From Desulfatirhabdium butyrativorans (lineage in GTDB: Bacteria > Desulfobacterota > Desulfobacteria > Desulfobacterales > JAIFKL01): a stretch of 15,315 bases of DNA. Shown piece after piece: positions 5,204 through 12,298 of the stretch. The notes under the pieces were generated by a model, which was not told the origin of the DNA, ran no database searches, and was given only the letters and a program-made list of their open reading frames with translations. How positions within the stretch are numbered: the stretch's first letter is position 1; every line of letters starts with the position of its first letter. Position numbers and translations under genes: made by a program. The DNA lies in contig DZCT01000068.1 of assembly GCA_022736535.1 (NCBI GenBank), positions 1-15,315 of the forward strand. Direction: 5' to 3'.

Positions 5204-7201
5204 ATGATTACAATACCGCCGACAGTCCGGCGACAAAGCAGGGGGCAGGAATTCGGCTCTGTTTTTACCGCTTATTCGGCTGTTTCCGGTAAATATCTCA
5301 AAAATGCCGACAAAGAATGGTACAGACAGCGCCTGACCCGAAGCATGTTCTGCATCATGGCTGCATTTACGCTGCTGATTGCACGTCTGTTTTATCTTCA
5401 GATCGTTGAAGGAGAGGAATACAGGCGGCTTTCAGAGAGCAACTGCATCCGTCTGAGAAGTATTGACGCACCGAGAGGGCTGATTTTCGACTGCAACGGG
5501 AACCTGCTGGCGGACAACCGCCCCTCTTTTGATCTGAGCATTATTGTAAAAGATGCTGAAAATCTTGAAGACACGCTTGAAAAGCTGTCGCAGTACACAG
5601 GCATTTCTTCGGAACTTTTTAAAGCAAGAATTAAAGCAGGCAAAGGACTTCCTTCCTACAAACCGATTATTCTGGAGGAAGACATCGGCAGGGAAATGCT
5701 TGCGGTGATCGAGGTGCATAAATTCGATCTGCCGGGCGTGTCCGTGGATGTAAGACTGAGAAGACAGTATATCCACAGGGAAAGTGCGGCGCATATTACG
5801 GGATATTTGGGAGAAGTGAGTCCTGAAGAACTGAAAAGCGGAAAATACGAGGGATGCCGGGTGGGAGATTTTATCGGAAAATTCGGGATTGAGAAATCCG
5901 CGGAATTTTTTTTGAGAGGCACACGCGGGGGGCAGCAGGTGGAGGTGAATGCCAGAGGGCAGGTGGTCAGAGTTCTGAAAACAGTGGATGCGTTCTCGGG
6001 CCATAATATTTATCTGACCATTGATCAGGCTTTGCAGAGAAAAGCCGAATCGCTTATCGAAGGCATCGCCGCGGCTGTCGTGGCAATGAATCCGGATACA
6101 GGCGATATTCTTGCGATGGCAAGCAGTCCCTCTTTTGATCCGAATTCCTTTGTGAACGGACTGTCCGGGAAAGAGTGGAGATCGCTGATAAACAATCCCC
6201 TCCGTCCTATGGAAAACAAAGCCATTCAGGGAGAATATCCGCCCGCGTCCACCTATAAAATCGTAACGGCGATTGCCGGACTGGAAGAAGGCGTCATTGA
6301 TGAAAACACAAGCGTTTTCTGCCCCGGACATTATGAATACGGGGACCGTACTTTCCGATGCTGGAAAAAGACCGGACACGGTTCGGTCAATGTGGTAAAA
6401 GCGCTGGCAGAATCCTGTGATGTTTTTTTCTATCAGGTGGGACAGAAATTAGGCGTGGACCGGCTTGCCCGATATGCCAAAGCCTGCGGCCTCGGTACGC
6501 CGACCGGAGTGATGCTGGATCATGAAGGCGGCGGTCTGATTCCCACATCGGCTTGGAAAAAACATGCTCTCGGCGTGCCCTGGCAGGGAGGAGAAACCCT
6601 TTCGGTGGCTATCGGACAGGGATACAATCTTGCCACGCCCCTGCAAATGGCGATGCTGACCGCGGCTGTCGCCAACGGCGGAACCCTGTACCGTCCCCGT
6701 ATTCTGAAAGCTGTCGAAACTGCGGAAGGCAGTACGGCATATCAGGATGATCCGGCGCTCAAACCTCAGGCTGTCGGCAAGCTGCCTTGCAGTAAAAAGA
6801 CTTTGGAACTTATCAGAAAAGGATTGTGGGAAGTTGTGAACGGGCAGAGGGGAACAGCCCGGATTGCCCGTGCGGACGGCGTGAAAATCAGCGGAAAAAC
6901 CGGAACTGCCCAGGTGATCAGCCGGAAAGGAAATGACAGCCGCCGAAAAAAAGAAGACATCCATCATCACAAACCCCACGCATGGTTTGTCGCTTATGCG
7001 GAATCAAAAAAAGGTTCAAAAAATTCACGGATTGCTGTTTCAGTCATTGTGGAACACGGGGAACACGGATCGGGAACCGCCGCGCCCATTGCCAGAGACC
7101 TTATCAAATATTTTATGGGCATTGAAGACCCCGAACTTCAGCCTGAAAGAGTCGCCGGAAATCTTCAGACTGTTTATCAGGAAAATGCGCATGGAGAATA
7201 A
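5204..7201 (+). CDS. mrdA: Penicillin-binding protein 2, elongation-specific DD-transpeptidase
   Basis: The 665-residue class B PBP crosslinks peptidoglycan strands made by RodA during elongation. It has a cytoplasmic tail (1-45, longer than in many relatives), one membrane anchor (about 47-67, followed by LQIVEG), the PBP dimerisation domain starting at RSIDAPRGLIFDCNGN (85-100), and the transpeptidase domain from about residue 290. Active-site motifs are Ser349-Thr-Tyr-Lys352 (PPASTYK), Ser404-Cys-Asp406, and Lys565-Thr-Gly567 (SGKTGTAQ). The SxN motif in the form SCD is the usual form for PBP2. The position between mreD and rodA confirms PBP2 rather than the division enzyme PBP3. The start follows a good AAGGAG (5190-5195). 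The ATG at residue 48 would remove part of the membrane anchor, so the upstream start is preferred. rodA follows after 11 bases. Confidence 0.97.
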   Translation: MITIPPTVRRQSRGQEFGSVFTAYSAVSGKYLKNADKEWYRQRLTRSMFCIMAAFTLLIARLFYLQIVEGEEYRRLSESNCIRLRSIDAPRGLIFDCNGNLLADNRPSFDLSIIVKDAENLEDTLEKLSQYTGISSELFKARIKAGKGLPSYKPIILEEDIGREMLAVIEVHKFDLPGVSVDVRLRRQYIHRESAAHITGYLGEVSPEELKSGKYEGCRVGDFIGKFGIEKSAEFFLRGTRGGQQVEVNARGQVVRVLKTVDAFSGHNIYLTIDQALQRKAESLIEGIAAAVVAMNPDTGDILAMASSPSFDPNSFVNGLSGKEWRSLINNPLRPMENKAIQGEYPPASTYKIVTAIAGLEEGVIDENTSVFCPGHYEYGDRTFRCWKKTGHGSVNVVKALAESCDVFFYQVGQKLGVDRLARYAKACGLGTPTGVMLDHEGGGLIPTSAWKKHALGVPWQGGETLSVAIGQGYNLATPLQMAMLTAAVANGGTLYRPRILKAVETAEGSTAYQDDPALKPQAVGKLPCSKKTLELIRKGLWEVVNGQRGTARIARADGVKISGKTGTAQVISRKGNDSRRKKEDIHHHKPHAWFVAYAESKKGSKNSRIAVSVIVEHGEHGSGTAAPIARDLIKYFMGIEDPELQPERVAGNLQTVYQENAHGE

Positions 7202-7212
7202 ATAAATAATAA

Positions 7213-8316
7213 ATGTCTGAACGGAATTTTGTACAGAATTTTGACTGGGGACTGATAGGGCTGACCTTCACACTCGCAGCGATGGGAATGGTCACGCTGT
7301 ACAGCGCTGTAAATGCCGAAGGCGAAAGCTTTCAGAAAATTCTGGTGGTCAAGCAGCTCGTCTGGTACTGCGTCGGCACGGCGATTATGACGGTTTCGCT
7401 GCTGTTCAATTACAAAAGTTTTGACCGATGGGCTTCCGCAATTTACTGGATATGTATGATCCAACTGACAGCCGTGCTGTTTGTCGGGAAATATGTCGCA
7501 GGTTCAAGGCGCTGGCTGGCGCTGGGTCCGATTTCGGTTCAGCCTTCGGAACTGGCAAAAATCGCAGTGATTGTCATGCTGGCAAGATATTATGCAAAAA
7601 TGGTGAATCCCAAAGGACTCGGGTGGCGTGATCTTTTTTATCCTTTTATGATTACCGGAATTCCTTTTGCGCTGATTGTCAGGCAGCCGGATCTGGGGAC
7701 CGCCATGCTGATATTGCTGATCGCCGCTTCTGTCACGCTTTTCGTCAAAATCGAAATCCGTTCCCTGACATATCTGACGCTGGCAGGACTGATGTCGGCG
7801 CCCCTGCTGTGGTTCTGTCTGAAAGGCTATCAGAAACAGCGGATACTGACTTTTTTGGACCCGGATCGGGATCCGCTGGGGGCAGGGTACCATATTATCC
7901 AGTCCAAAATTGCCATCGGCTCCGGAATGCTTTCGGGCAAAGGGCTGCTGAAAGGCACTCAGAACGCGCTTTCTTTTCTGCCCGAACAGCATACGGATTT
8001 TATTTTTTCCGTGATGTCGGAAGAGATGGGGTTTGTCGGTTCTTTATCTGTGATTCTGGTTTTTCTGATGCTGATTGTCTGGGGACTGAACATTGCTTAC
8101 GGATGCAGGGACCCCTTCGGTACGATTCTCTCGGTCGGTGTGACGGCAATGATATTCTGGCAGGCATTCATCAACATCGGTATGGTGATGGGACTGATGC
8201 CGGTGGTGGGCGTTCCTCTGCCTTTTATCAGCTACGGCGGTTCATCGGTGATGACCATGATGACCTGTATCGCCATCTTGATGAATGTGAGCATGAGGCG
8301 TTTTACAATTGAATGA
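7213..8316 (+). CDS. rodA: Peptidoglycan glycosyltransferase RodA (SEDS family)
   Basis: This 367-residue polytopic membrane protein has the SEDS architecture of about ten membrane helices. Family markers are GSRRWLALGPISVQPSELAKI (97-117), RQPDLGTA (157-164), LDPDRDPLGAGYHIIQSKIAI (215-235) and FLPEQHTDFIFSVMSEE (255-271), which contains the conserved Asp262 needed for polymerase activity in RodA homologues. The end, PFISYGGSS (337-345), is also diagnostic. RodA polymerises lipid II into glycan strands and works as a complex with PBP2, encoded immediately upstream. The intergenic gap is an AT-rich run (TAAATAAATAATAA), and the nearest Shine-Dalgarno-like GGAG (7193-7196) is 16 bases from the ATG, longer than optimal. 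Translation may therefore depend on coupling to mrdA. Confidence 0.97.
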   Translation: MSERNFVQNFDWGLIGLTFTLAAMGMVTLYSAVNAEGESFQKILVVKQLVWYCVGTAIMTVSLLFNYKSFDRWASAIYWICMIQLTAVLFVGKYVAGSRRWLALGPISVQPSELAKIAVIVMLARYYAKMVNPKGLGWRDLFYPFMITGIPFALIVRQPDLGTAMLILLIAASVTLFVKIEIRSLTYLTLAGLMSAPLLWFCLKGYQKQRILTFLDPDRDPLGAGYHIIQSKIAIGSGMLSGKGLLKGTQNALSFLPEQHTDFIFSVMSEEMGFVGSLSVILVFLMLIVWGLNIAYGCRDPFGTILSVGVTAMIFWQAFINIGMVMGLMPVVGVPLPFISYGGSSVMTMMTCIAILMNVSMRRFTIE

Positions 8317-8329
8317 CTGTGCTATGGCA

Positions 8330-8347
8330 GGGCGGGGTTACGCCCCC
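8330..8347. repeat. Short GGGCGGGGTTA GC-rich element
   Basis: GGGCGGGGTTACGCCCCC follows the rodA stop by 13 bases and can form a small hairpin (GGCG with CGCC around GGGTTA). The same 11-base GGGCGGGGTTA appears at 15240-15250, followed there by GGCCC. It looks like another small interspersed element. Confidence 0.5.
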
Positions 8348-8365
8348 GTCGTCAGGGAAACACAT

Positions 8366-8461
8366 TTTGGTTTTTTACGGCACACTTTTTGCATGTATGC
8401 ATATTCCGTTTTCGGATATCTGTCTGTGTCCGTCTGTGTGCGTCTGCGGCAAAAAACCAAA
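8366..8461. repeat. 96-base region with 11-base inverted ends between rodA and the bactofilin gene
   Basis: TTTGGTTTTTT (8366-8376) is the exact reverse complement of AAAAAACCAAA (8451-8461). Between them are a small palindrome TGCAT-GT-ATGCA (8390-8401), a second imperfect hairpin around 8402-8419, and a direct repeat of CTGTGT-CGT units (8421-8446). No protein-like reading frame crosses it. It could be a small mobile remnant or a structured intercistronic RNA; no target duplication is evident. Confidence 0.45.
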
Positions 8462-8486
8462 TCGGATCAGTATAGATGTGACAAGC

Positions 8487-8493
8487 GGGGAGG
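8487..8493 (+). promoter_or_regulatory. Ribosome-binding site that fixes the bactofilin start
   Basis: GGGGAGG lies 4 bases upstream of the ATG at 8498. No comparable site precedes the upstream in-frame ATG at 8309, which would overlap the end of rodA. The site therefore supports the short form of the protein. Confidence 0.75.
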
Positions 8494-8497
8494 AAGT

Positions 8498-8914
8498 ATG
8501 ATAGGAAGAAAACCGAAAATGGGTCCGATCTCCACTTTTCTGGGATACGGCTCCACAATAGAGGGAACAATCGAGTTTCAGGGCACCATCAGATTGGACG
8601 GAAACGTCAGGGGCAAAATCACCAGTAACGGCGGCACAGTCATCATCGGGGAAAAAGCGGTTATCAACGCGGATATTGTTGTGGACGGCGCTGTTATCAT
8701 GGGAGAGGTCAACGGCACCATAGATGCGAAAGAAAAAATCGAAGTGTATCCGCCTGCCCGTGTGATCGGCGATATTCAGGCGCCGATCATTTCCATTGAC
8801 ACAGGCGCTGTATTCAACGGAAGCTGCGGCATGAAATCTCAGGTGCTTTCTCCCAAAAAAGCGACGGATTCATCTAAAAAGCTGTCTGTTATTGATGAGG
8901 CGAAAAGAAAATAA
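8498..8914 (+). CDS. Bactofilin family cytoskeletal protein
   Basis: Starting at the ATG at 8498 gives a 138-residue protein. The central part (about 15-112) is a run of short beta-strand repeats rich in I, V, G and N (IEGTIEFQGTIRLDG, GEVNGTIDAKEKIEV, ARVIGDIQAP), the right-handed beta-helix of bactofilins (formerly DUF583). The flanks are short, basic or hydrophilic tails. Bactofilins polymerise without nucleotide and serve as scaffolds for wall-modifying enzymes or polar complexes. The open frame extends 63 codons upstream to 8309, but that part is encoded by repeat-rich intergenic DNA and lacks family similarity, so it is excluded. Placement right after rodA suggests co-expression with the elongation machinery. 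The ATP synthase promoter lies immediately downstream. Confidence 0.92.
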   Translation: MIGRKPKMGPISTFLGYGSTIEGTIEFQGTIRLDGNVRGKITSNGGTVIIGEKAVINADIVVDGAVIMGEVNGTIDAKEKIEVYPPARVIGDIQAPIISIDTGAVFNGSCGMKSQVLSPKKATDSSKKLSVIDEAKRK

Positions 8915-8931
8915 TATTTTTTAAAAAACCT

Positions 8932-8961
8932 TTGACAAAATGTTCCTTACGATGTTACAAA
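8932..8961 (+). promoter_or_regulatory. Sigma-70 promoter of the ATP synthase operon
   Basis: A consensus -35, TTGACA (8932-8937), is followed after 18 bases by TACAAA (8956-8961, 4 of 6 matches) with an extended -10 TG at 8953-8954. An A/T tract (8911-8928) just upstream of the -35 could act as an UP element. Transcription would begin near 8968, giving a leader of about 90 bases before the first atp gene. A perfect TATAAT also lies at 9028-9033, but without a -35 at suitable distance. Confidence 0.6.
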
Positions 8962-8987
8962 CCCCGAAATATCGGATGAAGTATATT

Positions 8988-9006
8988 CTGCCTTATCAGA
9001 AGGCAG
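8988..9006 (+). promoter_or_regulatory. Hairpin in the leader of the ATP synthase mRNA
   Basis: CTGCCTT (8988-8994) and AAGGCAG (9000-9006) form a perfect 7-base-pair stem with a 5-base loop, in the predicted 5' untranslated region. The T-rich run that follows (9033-9039) is 26 bases further on, too distant for an intrinsic terminator. An mRNA-stabilising role is possible but unproven. Confidence 0.5.
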
Positions 9007-9057
9007 GCGGGATCAGTTATTTGAATTTATAATTTTTTTAAAAACGGAGGACGTTTT

Positions 9058-9483
9058 ATGGTAAATGTTGACGGGTCTATTTTTGTGCAGATTGTCAATT
9101 TTCTTTTCCTGATATGGGTACTGAATGTAATTCTGTACAAACCTATCCGAAATGTCCTGCTTCAGAGAAAAGGGAAGATCACGGGGCTTGAAAGCGATAT
9201 CCAAACCTGTTCGCAGGAATCAAGAAAGAAAAAAGAAGCCTTTTCTTCCAGAATCAAAGAAGCCAGAAACAGGGGACTGAAAGAAAAAGATGCACTGTTG
9301 GAGGCCGCTGCAAACGAAGAAAAAGAAATGATTCGCAAAATCAATGAAAAAGCCGCGGCTGAAATGTCACAGTTACATGAAAAAATTGCAAAAGATGCAG
9401 GCGAAGTTCAGGCTTCACTGCTCAAAGATGTTGATATTTTTGCAAAAGATATCGGTTTGAAAATCTTGGGGAGGGTTGTGTAA
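9058..9483 (+). CDS. atpF2: F0F1 ATP synthase subunit b' (short b-type stator subunit)
   Basis: The 141-residue protein has one N-terminal membrane segment (about 7-27, FVQIVNFLFLIWVLNVILY) followed by KPIRNVL and then an almost continuous charged helix to the end, the plan of b-type peripheral stalk subunits. It lacks the N-terminal extension of the second b subunit encoded next, so the two form the usual b/b' pair seen in photosynthetic bacteria and many deltaproteobacteria. It starts after a strong CGGAGGA (9045-9051). The stop codon is directly followed by the atpF ATG. The stator dimer holds the alpha-beta hexamer still while the rotor turns. Which of the two is called b and which b' is a convention; sequence shows only that both are b-type. 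Confidence 0.9.
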   Translation: MVNVDGSIFVQIVNFLFLIWVLNVILYKPIRNVLLQRKGKITGLESDIQTCSQESRKKKEAFSSRIKEARNRGLKEKDALLEAAANEEKEMIRKINEKAAAEMSQLHEKIAKDAGEVQASLLKDVDIFAKDIGLKILGRVV

Positions 9484-10104
9484 ATGAAATTTTCTTTTTT
9501 TGAAAGGGAGGAAGCAGCTTTTTTCCGCAGAGTCCGGAGACTTGTTTTTGCATCGGCGCTGCTGCTGTCTCTTTTTGCCGCGGGGACGGCGCTGGGTTCC
9601 GGCGGCGGCGAACATGAAGCTGCACCTAAGGGATGGGTTGCCACCGACACCTATCGGGTCATGAACTTTGCCGTTCTGGCGGCAGCGCTTTTCTTTCTTC
9701 TGAGAAAGCCCGCAGCAGCTGCCTTGGACGGTCGCATCAAAGGCATAAAAGAACAGTTGAGCGAACTGGAGGCAAAGAAAAAAGAAGCGGAAACAGCGTT
9801 GTCCGAATATAACAGAAAGCTGGCGACGATGGAAGCGGAAGCCGAAAAAATCGTTGCCGAATATATCAGACAGGGCAATGAGGCAAAGGCTCGCATACTG
9901 GAAGAAGCCGCGTCCGCTGCCGACAAACTGGAAGAACAGGCAAAGCGGAATATTGAGCATGAGTTCAGCCGCGCCAAAGTTCAGCTGCAGGCATATATTC
10001 TTGAAAAAGCCTTTGTAAAAGCTGAAGAACTGATAAAAAGCAACATCACGTCCGATGATCAGGACAGGTTGGTGGATGAATATCTGAAGAAGGTGGCAGC
10101 GTAG
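9484..10104 (+). CDS. atpF: F0F1 ATP synthase subunit b, with N-terminal signal-like extension
   Basis: The 206-residue protein carries an unusual-looking N-terminus for a b subunit: a basic region (RRVRR, 15-19), a hydrophobic stretch (20-38) ending in TALGSGGGEHE that resembles a signal peptide with cleavage site, and then the real membrane segment (about 57-73, YRVMNFAVLAAALFFLLRKP). From residue 80 on it is a long charged coiled-coil helix with many E, K and A (for example ELEAKKKEAETAL), forming the peripheral stalk. Such extended b subunits are common in deltaproteobacteria. GGGGAGGG (9468-9475) in the preceding gene is its ribosome-binding site. A strong hairpin separates it from atpH. 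Confidence 0.93.
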   Translation: MKFSFFEREEAAFFRRVRRLVFASALLLSLFAAGTALGSGGGEHEAAPKGWVATDTYRVMNFAVLAAALFFLLRKPAAAALDGRIKGIKEQLSELEAKKKEAETALSEYNRKLATMEAEAEKIVAEYIRQGNEAKARILEEAASAADKLEEQAKRNIEHEFSRAKVQLQAYILEKAFVKAEELIKSNITSDDQDRLVDEYLKKVAA

Positions 10105-10106
10105 AA

Positions 10107-10167
10107 AAAAAACCTCCGTTCCTGTTTTCCGATGCAGACAGATCGGATGCGGAAAAGGAGGTTTTTT
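10107..10167. terminator. Terminator-like hairpin inside the atp operon (atpF-atpH gap)
   Basis: AAAAAACCTCC (10107-10117) is perfectly complementary to GGAGGTTTTTT (10157-10167), 11 base pairs ending in six T. The 39-base interior has a second stem, TCCGAT (10128-10133) with ATCGGA (10142-10147). The outer stem has the A-stem-T form of a bidirectional intrinsic terminator but begins 3 bases after the atpF stop in the middle of an operon. The GC part of the stem is only 5 pairs, so it may act as a partial attenuator or RNA-processing site rather than a full stop. Confidence 0.55.
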
Positions 10168-10187
10168 AACAGAAAGGCGGTGACAGA

Positions 10188-10739
10188 GTGAAAAATTTAG
10201 CTGTGGCACGGCGTTATGCCAGGGCGCTTCTGCTGATCGGGAAGGAAGACGGCCGGGCTGAAACGTACAGAGAAGAACTTGAGGGATTTTCAAGTCTGAT
10301 GACAAAAGAGAAATCGCTTGAGCAGGCAATTTGCAACCCCCTTTATGATGCTGCCTGCCGGAAAAAGGTTTTGCAGGCAATAGCGGAAAATCTTGAAGTG
10401 TCAAATATGATGAGAACTTTTCTGCTGTTGCTCTTTGATAAGGGGCGGATCGGTTTTATAAACGATATAAACAGGTTTTATCAGAAGCTGGCGGATGACC
10501 TTAAAGGCATTGCACGCGCCAGTCTGGTTTCGGCTGCTGAACTTTCAGAGGAAACTGTTGAAAAAATTCGTATGTCCCTTTCAAAAATGACCGGCAGGGA
10601 TGTCTGTCTTGAAGTGGAACAGAATCCCGGGCTGATAGGGGGGATCGTCACCCGCATAGGGGACCTTGTTTTGGATGGGAGTATCAGAACTCAATTGCTC
10701 AACATGAGAGAATCGTTAAAAAAGGGTGAGGGGATCTAA
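10188..10739 (+). CDS. atpH: F0F1 ATP synthase subunit delta (OSCP homologue)
   Basis: The 183-residue protein matches the delta/OSCP family: an N-terminal helical domain beginning VARRYARALLLIGKE (5-19), and a C-terminal domain with the signature NPGLIGGIVTRIGDLVLDGSI (145-165) typical of the family end. It caps the top of F1 and ties it to the b stalk. The start is GTG, preceded by AAGGCGG (10174-10180). A terminator-like hairpin lies just upstream, so expression of this and following genes may be tuned relative to atpF. The stop overlaps the atpA start (TAATG), indicating coupling. Length is typical. Confidence 0.95.
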   Translation: MKNLAVARRYARALLLIGKEDGRAETYREELEGFSSLMTKEKSLEQAICNPLYDAACRKKVLQAIAENLEVSNMMRTFLLLLFDKGRIGFINDINRFYQKLADDLKGIARASLVSAAELSEETVEKIRMSLSKMTGRDVCLEVEQNPGLIGGIVTRIGDLVLDGSIRTQLLNMRESLKKGEGI

Positions 10740-12283
10740 TGGAATTAAGAGCTGAAGAAATCAGTCAGATTATCAAGGAACAGATCAGAGATTACGACAA
10801 GAAAGTCGAACTCAGCGAGACCGGCGTGGTCCTGTCGGTGGGTGACGGTATTGCCCGTGTTTACGGTCTGGAAAAAGTCATGGCGCTGGAATTGGTTGAA
10901 TTTCCGGGCGGGATTCTGGGGCTGGTTCTCAATCTGGAAGAAGACAACGTGGGTATCGCGGTCATGGGCGAAGATATCCATATCAAAGAAGGCGATATTG
11001 TCAAACGCACGGGACGCATCGCGCAGGTGCCGGTGGGCGAAGCGGTTCTCGGACGCGTGGTCACGGCAATGGGCGAGCCGATTGACGGAAAGGGTCCCAT
11101 TGACGCCAAAGAATTTTCCCGCGTGGAAATGGTCGCGCCCGGCGTTATTGCCAGAAAAAGCGTGCACGAACCCTGTTACACGGGTCTGAAAGCGATTGAC
11201 GCCATGACGCCGGTGGGCAAAGGACAGCGCGAACTGATTATCGGGGACCGCCAGATCGGAAAAACGGCTGTTGCCATTGATGCGATTCTTGCCCAGAAGA
11301 ACACAGAGGTTTACTGCATTTACGTTGCCTGCGGTCAGAAAAAATCAACGGTTGCCCAGGTGGTAGCGGTGCTTGAAAAACACGGCGCCATGGAATACAC
11401 CACCGTTGTTGCGGCATGTGCCAGCGATCCTGCCACATTGCAGTTTATCGCGCCTTACGCGGGATGCGCCATGGGCGAATATTTCCGGGATAAAGGTCAG
11501 CATGCCCTGATTATATATGACGACCTTTCCAAGCAGGCGGTGGCATACCGTCAGGTATCCCTGCTGCTGAGACGTCCCCCGGGCCGTGAGGCATTTCCGG
11601 GCGATATTTTCTACAATCACTCCCGACTGCTGGAAAGAGCCTCAAAACTGTCGGATGACGCTCCGAGCCTGAATCCCCAGTTCAAAGCCGGCGCGGGTTC
11701 TCTGACCGCACTTCCCATTATCGAAACGCAGGCAGGCGACGTGTCCGCCTATATTCCCACCAATGTTATCTCCATTACCGACGGTCAGATCTATCTTGAG
11801 CCGAGCCTTTTCTTTGCCGGCGTGAGACCCGCAATCAACGTGGGTCTGTCGGTTTCCCGCGTCGGGGGCGCGGCGCAGGTCAAAGCCATGAAACAGGTGG
11901 CAGGCACCCTCCGCCTTGATCTTGCCCAGTACCGGGAACTGGAAGCTTTTGCCGCTTTCGGAAGCGATCTGGACAAATCCACCCAGCGCCAGCTCACCAG
12001 AGGCGCCCGACTGGTGGAAATCCTGAAACAGCCTCAGTATCAGCCCCTGTCCATGGAAAAACAGGTGACAATTCTCTATGCCGGCACCCGGGGCTTTCTG
12101 GACAAATATCCTGTTGATGTTCTGGCAAAATATGAGGCGGGTCTCTACGGTTTTATTGAAAGCAGATATCCGCAGCTTTTCAAAGACCTTGCCGATAAAA
12201 AACAGATCACCGAGGATTTGGACAAACTGATGACAAAAGCCTTGAACGATTACGATCAGGAATTCAAGGATACGATAAAGTAA
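10739..12283 (+). CDS. atpA: F0F1 ATP synthase subunit alpha
   Basis: The 514-residue protein is a complete alpha subunit, which forms the non-catalytic nucleotide sites of F1 and supplies the arginine finger to the beta sites. The Walker A motif is GDRQIGKT (169-176), the Walker B region is ALIIYDDLSKQA (256-267), and the finger arginine is Arg374 in GLSVSRVGGAAQ. SLTALPIIETQAGDVSAYIP (321-340) is a near-invariant family segment. A few extra residues (around 308-319, APSLNPQFKAGA) in the loop before it correspond to a length-variable loop. The start codon overlaps the atpH stop by one base, with GAGGGG (10728-10733) as ribosome-binding site. No sign of truncation. Confidence 0.99.
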   Translation: MELRAEEISQIIKEQIRDYDKKVELSETGVVLSVGDGIARVYGLEKVMALELVEFPGGILGLVLNLEEDNVGIAVMGEDIHIKEGDIVKRTGRIAQVPVGEAVLGRVVTAMGEPIDGKGPIDAKEFSRVEMVAPGVIARKSVHEPCYTGLKAIDAMTPVGKGQRELIIGDRQIGKTAVAIDAILAQKNTEVYCIYVACGQKKSTVAQVVAVLEKHGAMEYTTVVAACASDPATLQFIAPYAGCAMGEYFRDKGQHALIIYDDLSKQAVAYRQVSLLLRRPPGREAFPGDIFYNHSRLLERASKLSDDAPSLNPQFKAGAGSLTALPIIETQAGDVSAYIPTNVISITDGQIYLEPSLFFAGVRPAINVGLSVSRVGGAAQVKAMKQVAGTLRLDLAQYRELEAFAAFGSDLDKSTQRQLTRGARLVEILKQPQYQPLSMEKQVTILYAGTRGFLDKYPVDVLAKYEAGLYGFIESRYPQLFKDLADKKQITEDLDKLMTKALNDYDQEFKDTIK

Positions 12284-12298
12284 AAAGGACTGACTCGT

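Noticed and set aside
5432..6379. 315-residue minus-strand frame opposite mrdA
   Set aside because: It lies fully within the coding region of PBP2 and reflects its codon bias; no domain recognised.
8456..8480. Promoter for the bactofilin gene using TATAGA at 8471-8476
   Set aside because: No -35 element at suitable distance; the gene can be transcribed from upstream with rodA.
9415..10404. 329-residue minus-strand frame opposite atpF and atpH
   Set aside because: Two well-recognised genes occupy the + strand; the antisense frame crosses a hairpin and shows no recognisable domain.
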